From positions 1-64,000 of the forward strand of contig JAENYX010000002.1 of the NCBI GenBank assembly GCA_016841565.1: 64,000 nt of DNA, written 5' to 3'. Below, piece by piece: positions 41,552 to 51,100 of the stretch. This DNA comes from Clostridium thermobutyricum. Its GTDB lineage: Bacteria; Bacillota; Clostridia; Ch29. Position numbers and translations under genes: made by a program. Below the pieces are notes generated by a model. The model did no database searches and was not told where the DNA came from. It saw nothing but the letters and a program-made list of their open reading frames with translations. Numbering within the stretch: position 1 is the first letter of the stretch; each line of letters begins with the position of its first letter.

Positions 41552-44005
41552 ATGGGGCAGAAGAAGAATGTGAAAGCCGAGCCGCATTATTACTCCGAGC
41601 GGCTAAAGAAAAAGCTTAATACACTTCAATCTGCACACACTACGATTGTAGAAGCCCCTTCAGGCTATGGAAAGACAACGGCAATACGGGACTTTTTTGA
41701 AGCCGGGCTCTTGCAAAGCACACCGGTTTACTGGTTTACCGCCGCAGATGAAGTGCTTGAGGCAGGCTTTCGACGGCTCTGCCTTGAAATAGAAAAAATA
41801 GACAGCCGCGCAGGAGCCCGGTTGCTTCGAAACGGCTTTCCCAACGCCGTCACCATCGGGGAAGCCTGTGAAGCTTTGAGATCCATCGTGTGCAGTCGTG
41901 AAACCTGGCTTGTGATTGATAACTTCCAGTTTCTGAACACCGGCCTGCCGCCCTCCTTTCTGGCTGCACTTCTTGAGCATGGCGGCGCGGGGCTGCATAT
42001 TGTCATTGTTACACAGATGCTGGGGCGGGACATCCATAGGTTGATTGCCGGCCGGGGGTTTTTACATATCACCGCCTCCGATCTGCGGCTGGAGGCAGGG
42101 GACGTCAGGCGCTATTACGCCCTCACAGGCGTGGATATAACCAAAGAGGATGCGCACAGCGTTGTGCGCTATACCGAGGGCTGGATTATCGCCGTGTATC
42201 TGCAACTAAAGGCGTTTCAGGAAACGGGGGCCTTTTCCGACACGGCAATCATCTCCCTGATGGACCACCTGGTGTGGGAAAGGCTGACGGAAGAGCAGCA
42301 GATTTTCTTGTTGCGTCTGTCCCCATTTGAAGCGGTCACCGTGCAGCAGGCGTGTGCCCTGGCTCAATTTGACGCGATACCCGGATACGCGATGGAGGCT
42401 CTGCAAAGCCCATTTATCCGATATGAAAGAGCCGAGGCGCGGTATGAGTTGCACAGCATCCTGTCCGAGCTGCTGGCGCAGAAGCGCAGGGAACGCAGCG
42501 GGGCATTTGACTGCGAATGCCTTATTCGTGCGGGCGACTTGTGCCGGGATAACGGCAGAAATGCCGAAGCACTGGCTTTCTACTGGCAGGTTAAAGACTA
42601 CAGGGGAATACTTTCCCTTGACTTCTCTCATTTGATTTTTGATGAAACCGGGGATACGCCCTTTTCGGCGGTTGCTCTGGAACTTACTCAAAACTGTCCG
42701 GCTGAAATAAAGAAGGAACATCCTCTTTCAATGCTGCGTATGGCTTGGGCGCTCAAAGCTTGGGGTAATGATGAGGCGTTTGCCCAGTTATTGGACGAAC
42801 TGGACTTAACGCTTGAGCAGCACGGCCGGATGCGGGCGGAATGGCTGCTGTTATCCGCCTATCGGTTTTACCCCCATATCGACAATATGATGCCCCTGTT
42901 GAAGGAAGCCGTTCCTTTGTTTGACGGGAAAAGTTCGCGGGTGATTTTACCCAGCGCTCCGTGGTGCTTCGGGGACTATTCGCAAATGGTTGTGTTCCAC
43001 CGCAAGCCGGGAGAAGCCGACCGGGAAGCGGATGTGCTTGAAGATTTTATTTCGCTGTATTCTAAGCTGACGGGCGGTCACGGCAGCGGTGCGGATGCGC
43101 TCTTTCGCGCAGAGCTAGCCCATTACCGGGGTGACTTGAATCAAGCGGAGATACTGGCGTATAAGGCGATTTTTCTTGCCGAAGGCAATCGGCAGAGTAT
43201 TGTGCAGCTTGGCGCGGCGCTGCATCTTTGCGAGATCGCGGTGGAAAAGTCCGATTTTGAAGGATGGCAGAGTGCGCTAAACTCTATGGAGCATGCAGCT
43301 GTCTTGCAGAATAATGCTGTGGTGCGTACGGTACTGGATACGCTGCGTGGGCTTCTCCTTAATGAACTTGAGCATCAGGACCGTATTGCCGGTTGGCTTA
43401 AAAACGCCGATCAAGCGAGGCCGCTGCCTCCGGCGGTCAGAAACAATGCGCTGTTCGTGCACATAGGTTTTCTGATGCACGAGGGCGAATATGCGCGAAT
43501 GGCCGGCGTTGCGCAGGCACTTCGCGAAGCCCTGTGTCTTTATTCACCGTTTGGGGATGCGCTGCTTTCAATACTGGTAGCTGTGGGACATGCCCAGACA
43601 GGGGACAAGGCCCTTGCGACAGAGAATCTGGAGCGAGCTATGGAACAAGCAATGCCGGACTGTCTCACGTACCTGTTCGCTGTCTACCATTGGCTGCTGC
43701 AAGGGTTGCCGGAGGTGCTCATCCGTAAAAAATACCCTGAATACCTGACTCGATACCTGGAGATCAAGGAGCGCTTTGAGAAAGGATTCAATAGGCTCCA
43801 CGCCAGCCTTTTGCCCGATTCTCTGCTTGACAATCTGACCGTACGGGAGCGTGAAATCGCGCTTCTCGCGGCCAAAGGGCTTAAAAACGGCGAAATTGCG
43901 GAAAAATTGATTATAACTGAAAATACGGTTCGCACCCATCTGCATTCGGTATTTCAAAAGCTGGATATTGACAGGCGTGCGAGGCTGGCCGAAAAACTGC
44001 TATAA
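41552..44005 (+). CDS. LuxR-family regulator, LAL/MalT-like with ATPase and HTH
   Basis: The 817-residue protein has an N-terminal STAND-type ATPase with Walker A APSGYGKTTA, a long helical TPR-like middle part, and a C-terminal LuxR winged helix (LTVREREIALLAAKGL, then IAEKLIITENTVRTHLHSVFQKLDI). It would activate genes in response to a ligand. Codon use (GCG, CGC, CGG rich) and GC content differ visibly from neighbours, suggesting transfer. The ATG 41552 has AAAGGGGG upstream; TTG 41510 is a weaker alternative. Targets unknown. Confidence 0.9.
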   Translation: MGQKKNVKAEPHYYSERLKKKLNTLQSAHTTIVEAPSGYGKTTAIRDFFEAGLLQSTPVYWFTAADEVLEAGFRRLCLEIEKIDSRAGARLLRNGFPNAVTIGEACEALRSIVCSRETWLVIDNFQFLNTGLPPSFLAALLEHGGAGLHIVIVTQMLGRDIHRLIAGRGFLHITASDLRLEAGDVRRYYALTGVDITKEDAHSVVRYTEGWIIAVYLQLKAFQETGAFSDTAIISLMDHLVWERLTEEQQIFLLRLSPFEAVTVQQACALAQFDAIPGYAMEALQSPFIRYERAEARYELHSILSELLAQKRRERSGAFDCECLIRAGDLCRDNGRNAEALAFYWQVKDYRGILSLDFSHLIFDETGDTPFSAVALELTQNCPAEIKKEHPLSMLRMAWALKAWGNDEAFAQLLDELDLTLEQHGRMRAEWLLLSAYRFYPHIDNMMPLLKEAVPLFDGKSSRVILPSAPWCFGDYSQMVVFHRKPGEADREADVLEDFISLYSKLTGGHGSGADALFRAELAHYRGDLNQAEILAYKAIFLAEGNRQSIVQLGAALHLCEIAVEKSDFEGWQSALNSMEHAAVLQNNAVVRTVLDTLRGLLLNELEHQDRIAGWLKNADQARPLPPAVRNNALFVHIGFLMHEGEYARMAGVAQALREALCLYSPFGDALLSILVAVGHAQTGDKALATENLERAMEQAMPDCLTYLFAVYHWLLQGLPEVLIRKKYPEYLTRYLEIKERFEKGFNRLHASLLPDSLLDNLTVREREIALLAAKGLKNGEIAEKLIITENTVRTHLHSVFQKLDIDRRARLAEKLL

Positions 44006-44145
44006 TTCTAAAAGAATCGATTCCCATTTCGTACCGCTTGCGGAATTGTATTTTTCCTGAAACGTTCCCTTTAAGACAGGAGCTTTAATTGCTATCCCGG
44101 AATTAATTGGCAATAAGCTTGACGGTATAGTGTTTAAAGAAAAAT

Positions 44146-44322
44146 GATATATATACAGGTGGAAGGAATAAGTTGATGGCGTGAAGTATTATTAATATTT
44201 TTTTATTCCTATATCTGTCATTTAAGAGGGCGAAGCTCCAAGAATCTGATTTGGAGATAGATCCTTCGTTATGCTCAGGATGACTCGCTAGGAGATGTAA
44301 AGTTTTAAATGTGTTATATATA
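44146..44322. repeat. MITE-like repeat, copy B
   Basis: The right end GATGTAAAGTTTTAAATGTG then TTATATATA matches, in reverse, the left ends of copies A and C. The core appears as GATCCTTCGTTATGCTCAGG near 44270, the reverse complement of the family core. The left end is weak and its boundary near 44146 is uncertain. It fills much of the 345-bp gap between the LAL regulator and the DUF1330 gene. Confidence 0.55.
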
Positions 44323-44350
44323 AAAGGGTAAGTTTTTGGGCGTCAATTGC

Positions 44351-44641
44351 TTATGTTGACCCCTTAACCAATACGGTATCACATTTTGCAGCTTTCAGAC
44401 GGTACTGAAGAATTGCTTTATATTCCGGTGATTCATACCATCGCTTAAACGCAGTTTTATCAGGAAATTGAATAATGACAATCCTACCGTATTTCCATTC
44501 TCCCTCCAGTACTGTCGGATTTGCATCGACGGCAAGATACTCTCCTCCAGATTTTCTAAATACTTCATTAGCATCTTTCAGATACTTTTTGTATTCTTCA
44601 TCATCATGTATTTGAATCTGAGCAACAAAATAATATTTCAT
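44351..44641 (-). CDS. DUF1330-family protein
   Basis: A 96-residue ferredoxin-like small protein: YYFVAQIQIHDDEEYKKYL, EYLAVDANPTVLEGEW and IVIIQFPDKTAFKRWYESPEY are DUF1330 signatures. The family has a dimeric alpha-beta barrel, function unknown. The start lies behind a GGGGTGA site. It may share a leftward transcript with the PLP decarboxylase upstream (gap 40 bases). Confidence 0.88.
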   Translation of the reverse strand: MKYYFVAQIQIHDDEEYKKYLKDANEVFRKSGGEYLAVDANPTVLEGEWKYGRIVIIQFPDKTAFKRWYESPEYKAILQYRLKAAKCDTVLVKGST

Positions 44642-44681
44642 TCTGCAATCACCCCTAATAGGTTATTGTTTATCTGCATTA

Positions 44682-46106
44682 TCAAAGTGTACCTTCAATA
44701 TCTTTTAAGATCTCTTCTCTGGCTTTAATAAATGCATCCAAGGAGCGATCTATATCTTCATAAGTTGTTCTATATGAACAGATGCTTATGCGGATGACCG
44801 GAACGTTATTCCATTTTGCACCACCACACCAGCAGTTTCCGGAAGCTTGTATTTTATTTAGTGTTTTTTCGGTTATATCCGGGTTACCTACGGAAGTGAG
44901 GATCTGGTTGAATGTAACATTATTGTGGATAATAAAATTATTTTGTTGAAGTTTTTCTGCAAAGTAAACCGATTTGTCATGTAAATCCTCTACAAGCTCC
45001 GAAACACCGTTTTTTCCAAGAGATTTCAATGCTGCCCATAGCTCAACAGCTCTGGCGCGCCTGGACATATCCGGGGTGTAGAGCATGCCATCACGTTTAT
45101 CACTATAAATTATATAGGAACCGGTCATATGAAGGGCTTTCGTCAGTGCCTCCCTATCTGCGCACATGATAATTCCATTATCATAAGGAGCATTCAGGGT
45201 TTTATGTGCATCCAAAGACCATGAGTTTGCATTCTCAATGCCTTTAGTCAGGTATTTTAATTTGTTTGAGGCGGCTGCCCATAGCCCGAAGGCTCCATCT
45301 ACATGTACCCAGGAGCCCGCAGCCCGGGCTTTTTGGCAAAGCACCTCAAAATTATCAAATGAACCCGTATTAACATTTCCAGCCTGCAAAACCAGCAAAG
45401 TCCTGCTGTCTAGTTTTGTAACGGCATCAACAGACATTCTTCCCTGATGGTCCATGGGAATCTTTATGGCACGCTCACTTCCAAGGCCTAAAATTGAAAG
45501 TGCTTTATAAACAGATGAATGTGCACCTTCTCCAAGAATTACACGAATTTCAGGGGCATTGAACAGTCCCTTTTTACTTACGTCATAGCCTAATTGTTCC
45601 ATTAAACGGTTTCTTCCTGCAGTAAGTCCACAAAGCAACGCTGTAGAGGTGCCACCTACAAATCCTGCGGCAGTCTCTGCGGGGAAGTTGAATAAGTCTA
45701 TAAGCCATTTTTCACATACTTCTTCAAGAACAGAAGTGACAGGAGACATAATATATAGCGCAGCATTTTGATCCCACGTATCGGATAACCATTTGGCTGC
45801 CAGCGAAACCGGTATAATGCCGCCATTGACAAATCCAAAGTAACGACCTCCGGTCTGAGCGACGGTTGCAGATGAACCATATTGGTGCAGCATTCCGATT
45901 ATTTCATAGGGGTCGCCTGAATCAACAGACAGTGGCTCCCTAAAGACATTTAGTCCGTCAATTGAATTTTGGTCCGGGGAAACAGGTTGATCAGGTATAT
46001 TATTCATATACTCGACTGCATAGTCCTTTACCTGTTCAAAAAGTTTCATGTCTAAGGCTTCTTCCCTGAGACGATCACTTACTATACGGCTTTTCTTGCA
46101 GTCCAT
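44682..46106 (-). CDS. PLP-dependent amino acid decarboxylase (group II type)
   Basis: The 474-residue fold type I PLP enzyme resembles the glutamate/tyrosine/aromatic decarboxylase family. WVHVDGAFGLWAA has the PLP-binding aspartate, and the Schiff-base lysine is in SLDAHKTLNAPYDNG. The SxHxS-like motif here is GEGAHSSVYKA. Substrate specificity is not clear. Start at 46106 has AAGGAGG eight bases upstream; the longer frame to 46193 would run into the operator region. Divergent from a MocR regulator, which probably controls it. Confidence 0.85.
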   Translation of the reverse strand: MDCKKSRIVSDRLREEALDMKLFEQVKDYAVEYMNNIPDQPVSPDQNSIDGLNVFREPLSVDSGDPYEIIGMLHQYGSSATVAQTGGRYFGFVNGGIIPVSLAAKWLSDTWDQNAALYIMSPVTSVLEEVCEKWLIDLFNFPAETAAGFVGGTSTALLCGLTAGRNRLMEQLGYDVSKKGLFNAPEIRVILGEGAHSSVYKALSILGLGSERAIKIPMDHQGRMSVDAVTKLDSRTLLVLQAGNVNTGSFDNFEVLCQKARAAGSWVHVDGAFGLWAAASNKLKYLTKGIENANSWSLDAHKTLNAPYDNGIIMCADREALTKALHMTGSYIIYSDKRDGMLYTPDMSRRARAVELWAALKSLGKNGVSELVEDLHDKSVYFAEKLQQNNFIIHNNVTFNQILTSVGNPDITEKTLNKIQASGNCWCGGAKWNNVPVIRISICSYRTTYEDIDRSLDAFIKAREEILKDIEGTL

Positions 46107-46182
46107 AAACAAAACCTCCTTAGAATTTCCGGTAACTATATTAACGCAACACCGTTTGAATGTTTTTATTCTTTTTGAGAGA

Positions 46183-46255
46183 AATGTATGCATCTACTAG
46201 ATATTGTATGCTTGAAATTGTATGCAGTCAATGATATAATTGTATGCAATACAAT
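46183..46255. promoter_or_regulatory. Repeated operator ATTGTATGC for MocR regulator
   Basis: ATTGTATGC occurs at 46203, 46217 and 46239, with AATGTATGC at 46183. The last forms part of a perfect palindrome ATTGTATGCAATACAAT (46239-46255). The repeats lie between the divergent decarboxylase and MocR genes. MocR-type proteins are known to bind direct repeats and palindromes in such regions, so this is a likely operator for both genes. Confidence 0.7.
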
Positions 46256-46272
46256 ATTTTTCAGAGGTTATT

Positions 46273-47664
46273 ATGAATAATCGACAATGGATTCCTAAAA
46301 TAGAGAAAGGGAAAAAATCTATTTGTACCGCTATCGCAGAAGCTTTAGAAGAGGATATTGCTAAAGGCATACTGAATCCCAATGAGAAATTGCCGCCTCA
46401 AAGAGAACTGGCAGATAGTCTTGGAGTCAATCTGAGCACAGTTACCCGGGCTTTCCGGCTTTGTGAACTGAAAGGATTGATATACGGAGTTGTTGGCCGT
46501 GGGACATTCGTTTCTTCAGATGCCAGGGTATCCCTGTCACTCATGGAGAAGGATAGTAATGAACTGATTGATATGGGTCAGGTTTTGCCGCTTTATTCCT
46601 TTGATAAGGATACAGCAAAAACAGCAAGAACTTTTCTTCAGGATATGGATATGGAAAGACTGATCAGGTATTCCGAACCGCAGGGACATCTAAACCATAG
46701 AGCTGTAGGAGCGGAGTGGCTTAGGCGTTTTAATATAAATTCACAGGCGGAGGGAATCTTGATTACACCAGGCTCACAAAGTGCAATAGCAAACTGCCTA
46801 TTAACCCTTTTTAAATATGGAGACCGTATTGCTGTCGATTCATTGACATATCCTGGATTTAAATCGTTGGTTGCATTATATGGAATCCGGCTTGTTCCGA
46901 TAGATATGACAGGTTCAGGAATGAGTGTGCAAGGTCTGTTGAATGCATGCAAAAATGAGGGTATAAAAGGTATATATCTTATGCCCGAAGTACAAAACCC
47001 AACAACCGGTTTCATGTCAAAAAGCTGTAGAGAACAGATTTCTGAAATAATAAGAAAATATAATCTGATTCTAATGGAAGATGATGCTTATGCTTATACC
47101 GGTAATCCTAAAAGCGTCCCAATATCTGCACATGTTCCGGAACATGGGATTTACATGGGTGGGACTTCCAAACTGCTTGGCCCCGGGTTTCGTATTTCTT
47201 TCGTAAAAATACCAAAGACATATATGGAACCTATGAAGAGGGGAATTCTTAATACAACATGGATGGCTTCGCCAATTACTGCAGAAATTGTGACCCGCCT
47301 GATTACTAGTGGAAGAGCTGATGCCGTTATTCGGGAAAAACGGGATGAAGCCAAAAAAAGAAATAAGCTGGCTTTGGAGATGTTATCCGGATATAAAATA
47401 GCATACAGGGCTTGCGGCTTTTTTCAATGGCTGTTTCTAACGGATAACTGGCAGGGTCAGGGGAGGGCCTTTGAGTTATTAGCCCGTGAAGCCGGAGTGC
47501 AGGTGTTTTGTGCAGAGAAGTTTGTTGTTGGAAGCAGTCCGGTTCCTCAAGCCATCCGTATTTCATTAACAGGTCCTTATACGATTGATATGCTGGAAAA
47601 GGGACTGTGTATCTTAAAAAATGTATTACAGAAAGAGTATCAACCAGAGTTTAGTATGCTTTGA
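46273..47664 (+). CDS. MocR/PdxR-like regulator (GntR HTH fused to aminotransferase)
   Basis: The 463-residue protein has an N-terminal GntR winged helix (LPPQRELADSLGVNLSTVTRAFRL), then a fold I aminotransferase-like domain: LITPGSQSAIANCL, MPEVQNPTTGFMS, MEDDAYAYTG and GGTSKLLGPGFRIS with the PLP lysine. Such regulators sense PLP or amino-PLP compounds. The start ATG 46273 has a GAGGTTA site. It reads away from a PLP decarboxylase across the repeated ATTGTATGC region and probably controls that gene. Confidence 0.92.
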   Translation: MNNRQWIPKIEKGKKSICTAIAEALEEDIAKGILNPNEKLPPQRELADSLGVNLSTVTRAFRLCELKGLIYGVVGRGTFVSSDARVSLSLMEKDSNELIDMGQVLPLYSFDKDTAKTARTFLQDMDMERLIRYSEPQGHLNHRAVGAEWLRRFNINSQAEGILITPGSQSAIANCLLTLFKYGDRIAVDSLTYPGFKSLVALYGIRLVPIDMTGSGMSVQGLLNACKNEGIKGIYLMPEVQNPTTGFMSKSCREQISEIIRKYNLILMEDDAYAYTGNPKSVPISAHVPEHGIYMGGTSKLLGPGFRISFVKIPKTYMEPMKRGILNTTWMASPITAEIVTRLITSGRADAVIREKRDEAKKRNKLALEMLSGYKIAYRACGFFQWLFLTDNWQGQGRAFELLAREAGVQVFCAEKFVVGSSPVPQAIRISLTGPYTIDMLEKGLCILKNVLQKEYQPEFSML

Positions 47665-47787
47665 TATTAACAAAGGGGCTTTCAATCTTTCTACAGGTAA
47701 ATATTACAGTTGACCTTCGTCAAAAATTTTTATGCAACACTACTGAGATCATCCAAAAAGATCATCCATTCGTATAAGGCGCAATTT

Positions 47788-47828
47788 AAAATCCTGTTTT
47801 ACAATAATTGTAGAACGGGATTTTTTTA
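47788..47828 (+). terminator. Rho-independent terminator
   Basis: Stem AAATCCTGTTTTAC / GTAGAACGGGATTT with one G-U pair, followed by TTTTTTT. It lies downstream of the MocR gene, ahead of the DUF2442-like gene. Confidence 0.75.
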
Positions 47829-47897
47829 GTTAAGCCGGGACTGTCGTGAAGCAATCCGGGTAATTGGAATGGATTACCGTGAAAGGGGAAATGAGCT

Positions 47898-48146
47898 ATG
47901 AGTTATATCAAGACGGTTGTTCCCATGAAGGATCAGCGGCTGTTCATGGACATGGAGAGCGGCAGCAATGTTATCGTGGATTTATCCGTCAAGCTGAACA
48001 CCATGAAGTATAAGGACCTTACCGACGAAAGGATATTTCGCAACGCGAAGACAGATGGCGATTATGTAATCTGGGGCGACGGGCGGGTAAAAGTAACGGT
48101 AAAAGAGTTGATGGACGTTGTTCTGATGGGTGAATACCCGGAATAA
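47898..48146 (+). CDS. DUF2442-like protein
   Basis: An 82-residue protein with MKDQRLFMDMESGSNVIVDL, then LTDERIFRNAKTDGDYVIWGDGRVKVTVKELMDV, a pattern close to DUF2442. It has no known function; relatives are often near mobile or toxin-antitoxin genes, though none are seen here. The start is supported by an AAAGGGG site. It is followed closely by the large SLH protein gene. Confidence 0.75.
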   Translation: MSYIKTVVPMKDQRLFMDMESGSNVIVDLSVKLNTMKYKDLTDERIFRNAKTDGDYVIWGDGRVKVTVKELMDVVLMGEYPE

Positions 48147-48193
48147 ACTTAAGCGGTGTTTGATTGTTTAAATAAAAGGGGGTCAGGAATATT

Positions 48194-51100
48194 ATGAAAA
48201 GAAAAAAAACAATCTTAAGCCTGTTGTTATGTGCAGCAATAGTATTCTCTTTCATGCCGGTGACGGTACGCGCAGCCGATATTTGGGACGGATCTGCAGA
48301 GGCACCGACACTGGGTACAGGCAGTTCGAGCCAACCCTATCAGATTGGCACAGCCGAAGAGCTTGCATGGTTTGCCCAGCAGGTAAACGGTGGAAGCACA
48401 GGGGTTTGTGCAGTTCTCACCGCAGATATTGAGCTTAATAATACGGCCGATTGGGCGAATTGGGCAACCACAGCCCCGGTAAATACATGGATACCCATTG
48501 GTAACGGTACCAACAAGTTTGCCGGCAGCTTCGACGGTGATGGTCACACAGTCAGAGGCATTTATATAGGCAGCGGCGATAAGCTTGGTTTATTCGGATG
48601 TGTCGGTGCCGGCGGGAGCATTCAAAACGTCAGGGTGGCTGAGTCCTATATTAGCGGGTCTTCGAATATCGGAGGCGTATGCGGGCAAAACAATGGCGGC
48701 AGTATCACAGGCTGTTACAATCACGGGTCCGTTGTCGGCTCGGGAAACTTTGTAGGGGGCATATGCGGTGACAATATAGGAACTGTTACCGGCTGTTACA
48801 ATCACGGGTCCGTTGGGGACACAGGCAACTATGCGGGGGGAATATGCGGCCAAAATTTAGGAACGGTCACCGGATGTAATAATTACCATTCGGTGCGGGG
48901 TGCTCAGAGCGTTGGCGGTATATGCGGCGTGAACGTAGCAGGCGGTACTGTCAGCCGCTGCGGCAATGCGGGAAGTGTCACCAGCACAGCACAGCACGCG
49001 GGCGGGGTGTGCGGCAGCCTCTCGGCAGCCACAGAGCCCCGGGCAAAGATCCTTGACAGCTTTAACGCCGGAACAGTACAGGGCACCACATCAGGCGGCA
49101 TATGTGGTTATAACATGCAGGGCAGCATAACGGGCTGTTATTTTCTGAATGTTTCGGGCGCCGTAGGAGGCAGCTATCAAGGTTCAGTTGAAGCAACAGG
49201 TAAATCTGCAGCGGCGTTTGCCCTCGGTGAGGTGGCGTATTTGCTGGGGCCACTGTTCGGCCAAGTGCTGGGTACAGATCAGATTCCCGTTGCACGTTCA
49301 TCCAATGACGATAACGCGGTTTTTAAGCTGACCTACTTCAACGGTGCGGTTGAACACGCGGTACAGTATTACAACAGCGGCAGTACGGTATCTGCTGACG
49401 GCATATCCACTCCCACCGGTGAGGACGGAGAGTACTTTTTGAGATGGGACAATCTTCCCGCTGCCATGCCGAACGATGATGTGACAGCAACAGCGGTATT
49501 CGGGGCGGCTGAAGTCCCCTTCATTACTACCACTTCTCTGGGGAACGCGGTGGTGGGCAGTGCCTACTTTTGCTCAATCCAGTGCGAGGGTTCAAGGCCA
49601 ATCATTTATTCAGTAAGTTTCGGCGCCCTTCCACCCGGTCTAAGTCTGGATGCAGATACCGGCAAAATCACCGGCACTCCTACTACGGGAGGGACATTCA
49701 TATTTACCATACAGGCGGAAAACACCGCCGGCAGCGATACACAGGAGTTAAGCATCACGGTGGAAGCAGCGCCTGAAATCACCACCACTTCTCTGCCGTC
49801 CGGTACCGTGGGTGTATCGTACAGTACTGGGATAGAGACGGAGGGTACCTCCACTGCCTTTACGGTGACGACGGGCACTCTGCCTGCCGGGTTAAGCCTT
49901 GATGCGGTTACCGGTGTTGTCTCAGGCACACCTGCCGCGGCGGGTACCTACTCATTTACTATTAAAGCAGAGAACAATATTGGCAGTGATACGCAGGAAC
50001 TGAGCATTACCGTTAAAAAAGCTGAGCCCGCCATCACGACGAACTCCCTGCCGTCCGGAACCTTGCGTGCATCGTACAGTGCCGAGGTAGAGGCGGAGGG
50101 TAAAACTCCCTTTACATTTACAGTAAGTGCAGGCAGTCTGCCTGCCGGGTTAAGCCTTGATTCAGCTACCGGTATAGTTTCAGGCACACCCACTGTGGTG
50201 GGTGTAAGCACGTTTACTGTCCACGTGGTAAATGACGCCGGCGAGGACTCCAGGGAACTGAGTATCGAGATCAGTGATCAAGCCCTGGGCAGCGGTACAC
50301 CGGGAGATCCCTATCAGATCTTTACAGAGGGACAGCTGACCTGGTTTGCCGGAGAGGTTAACGGCGGTCGGCGGGACATTCATGCAGTTCTAATGGCTGA
50401 TATTGCATTAAACGACACCATAGGGTGGAAGAACTGGGCAACCAATCCTCCCACCAGTACGTGGACGCCTATCGGAGCCGGTATAACTAATCGTTTTATC
50501 GGCAGTTTTGACGGCAATAACCACACCATAAGCGGCGTTTATATTAACAGCTTGGGCGATTATCAAGGCCTGTTCGGGTATATAGGAGCCAATACCACCA
50601 TCCAAAACCTTAGCCTGACAGAGTCTTATATCGGAGGTAAAAGCTATGTCGGAGGCATTTGCGGATTGAGCATGACCAGTAAAATTAGAAACTGCTATGT
50701 CTCCGCAACTGTTGTTGGTTCAGGTAAGTATGCGGGTGGTGTATGCGGGTATAACAATGCAAATTGTGTCATTAGAAACTGTTATAATACCGGAACAATC
50801 ACCGGCCCGGGGTTAACGGGCGGCATATCCGGAATAAATAGTGGCACCATCACGGGCTGCAGCAATGCGGGAACCATCGACAGCAACGGTGCAAGCTTCG
50901 GGTTTGGTGGTATAAGCGGTGGAAACTGTGATGGCGGCAGTATCATTGATTCCTGCAATACCGGAGATATTTTTGCCCCCAACAACAACAATGTGGGTGG
51001 GGTGTGCGGGTATAATACGGTCACCATTACCAACGCGTACAATACCGGAGCAGTTACCGGCAATTCCAATACCGGGCTGGTGTGCGGCTATGTTCCGGAT

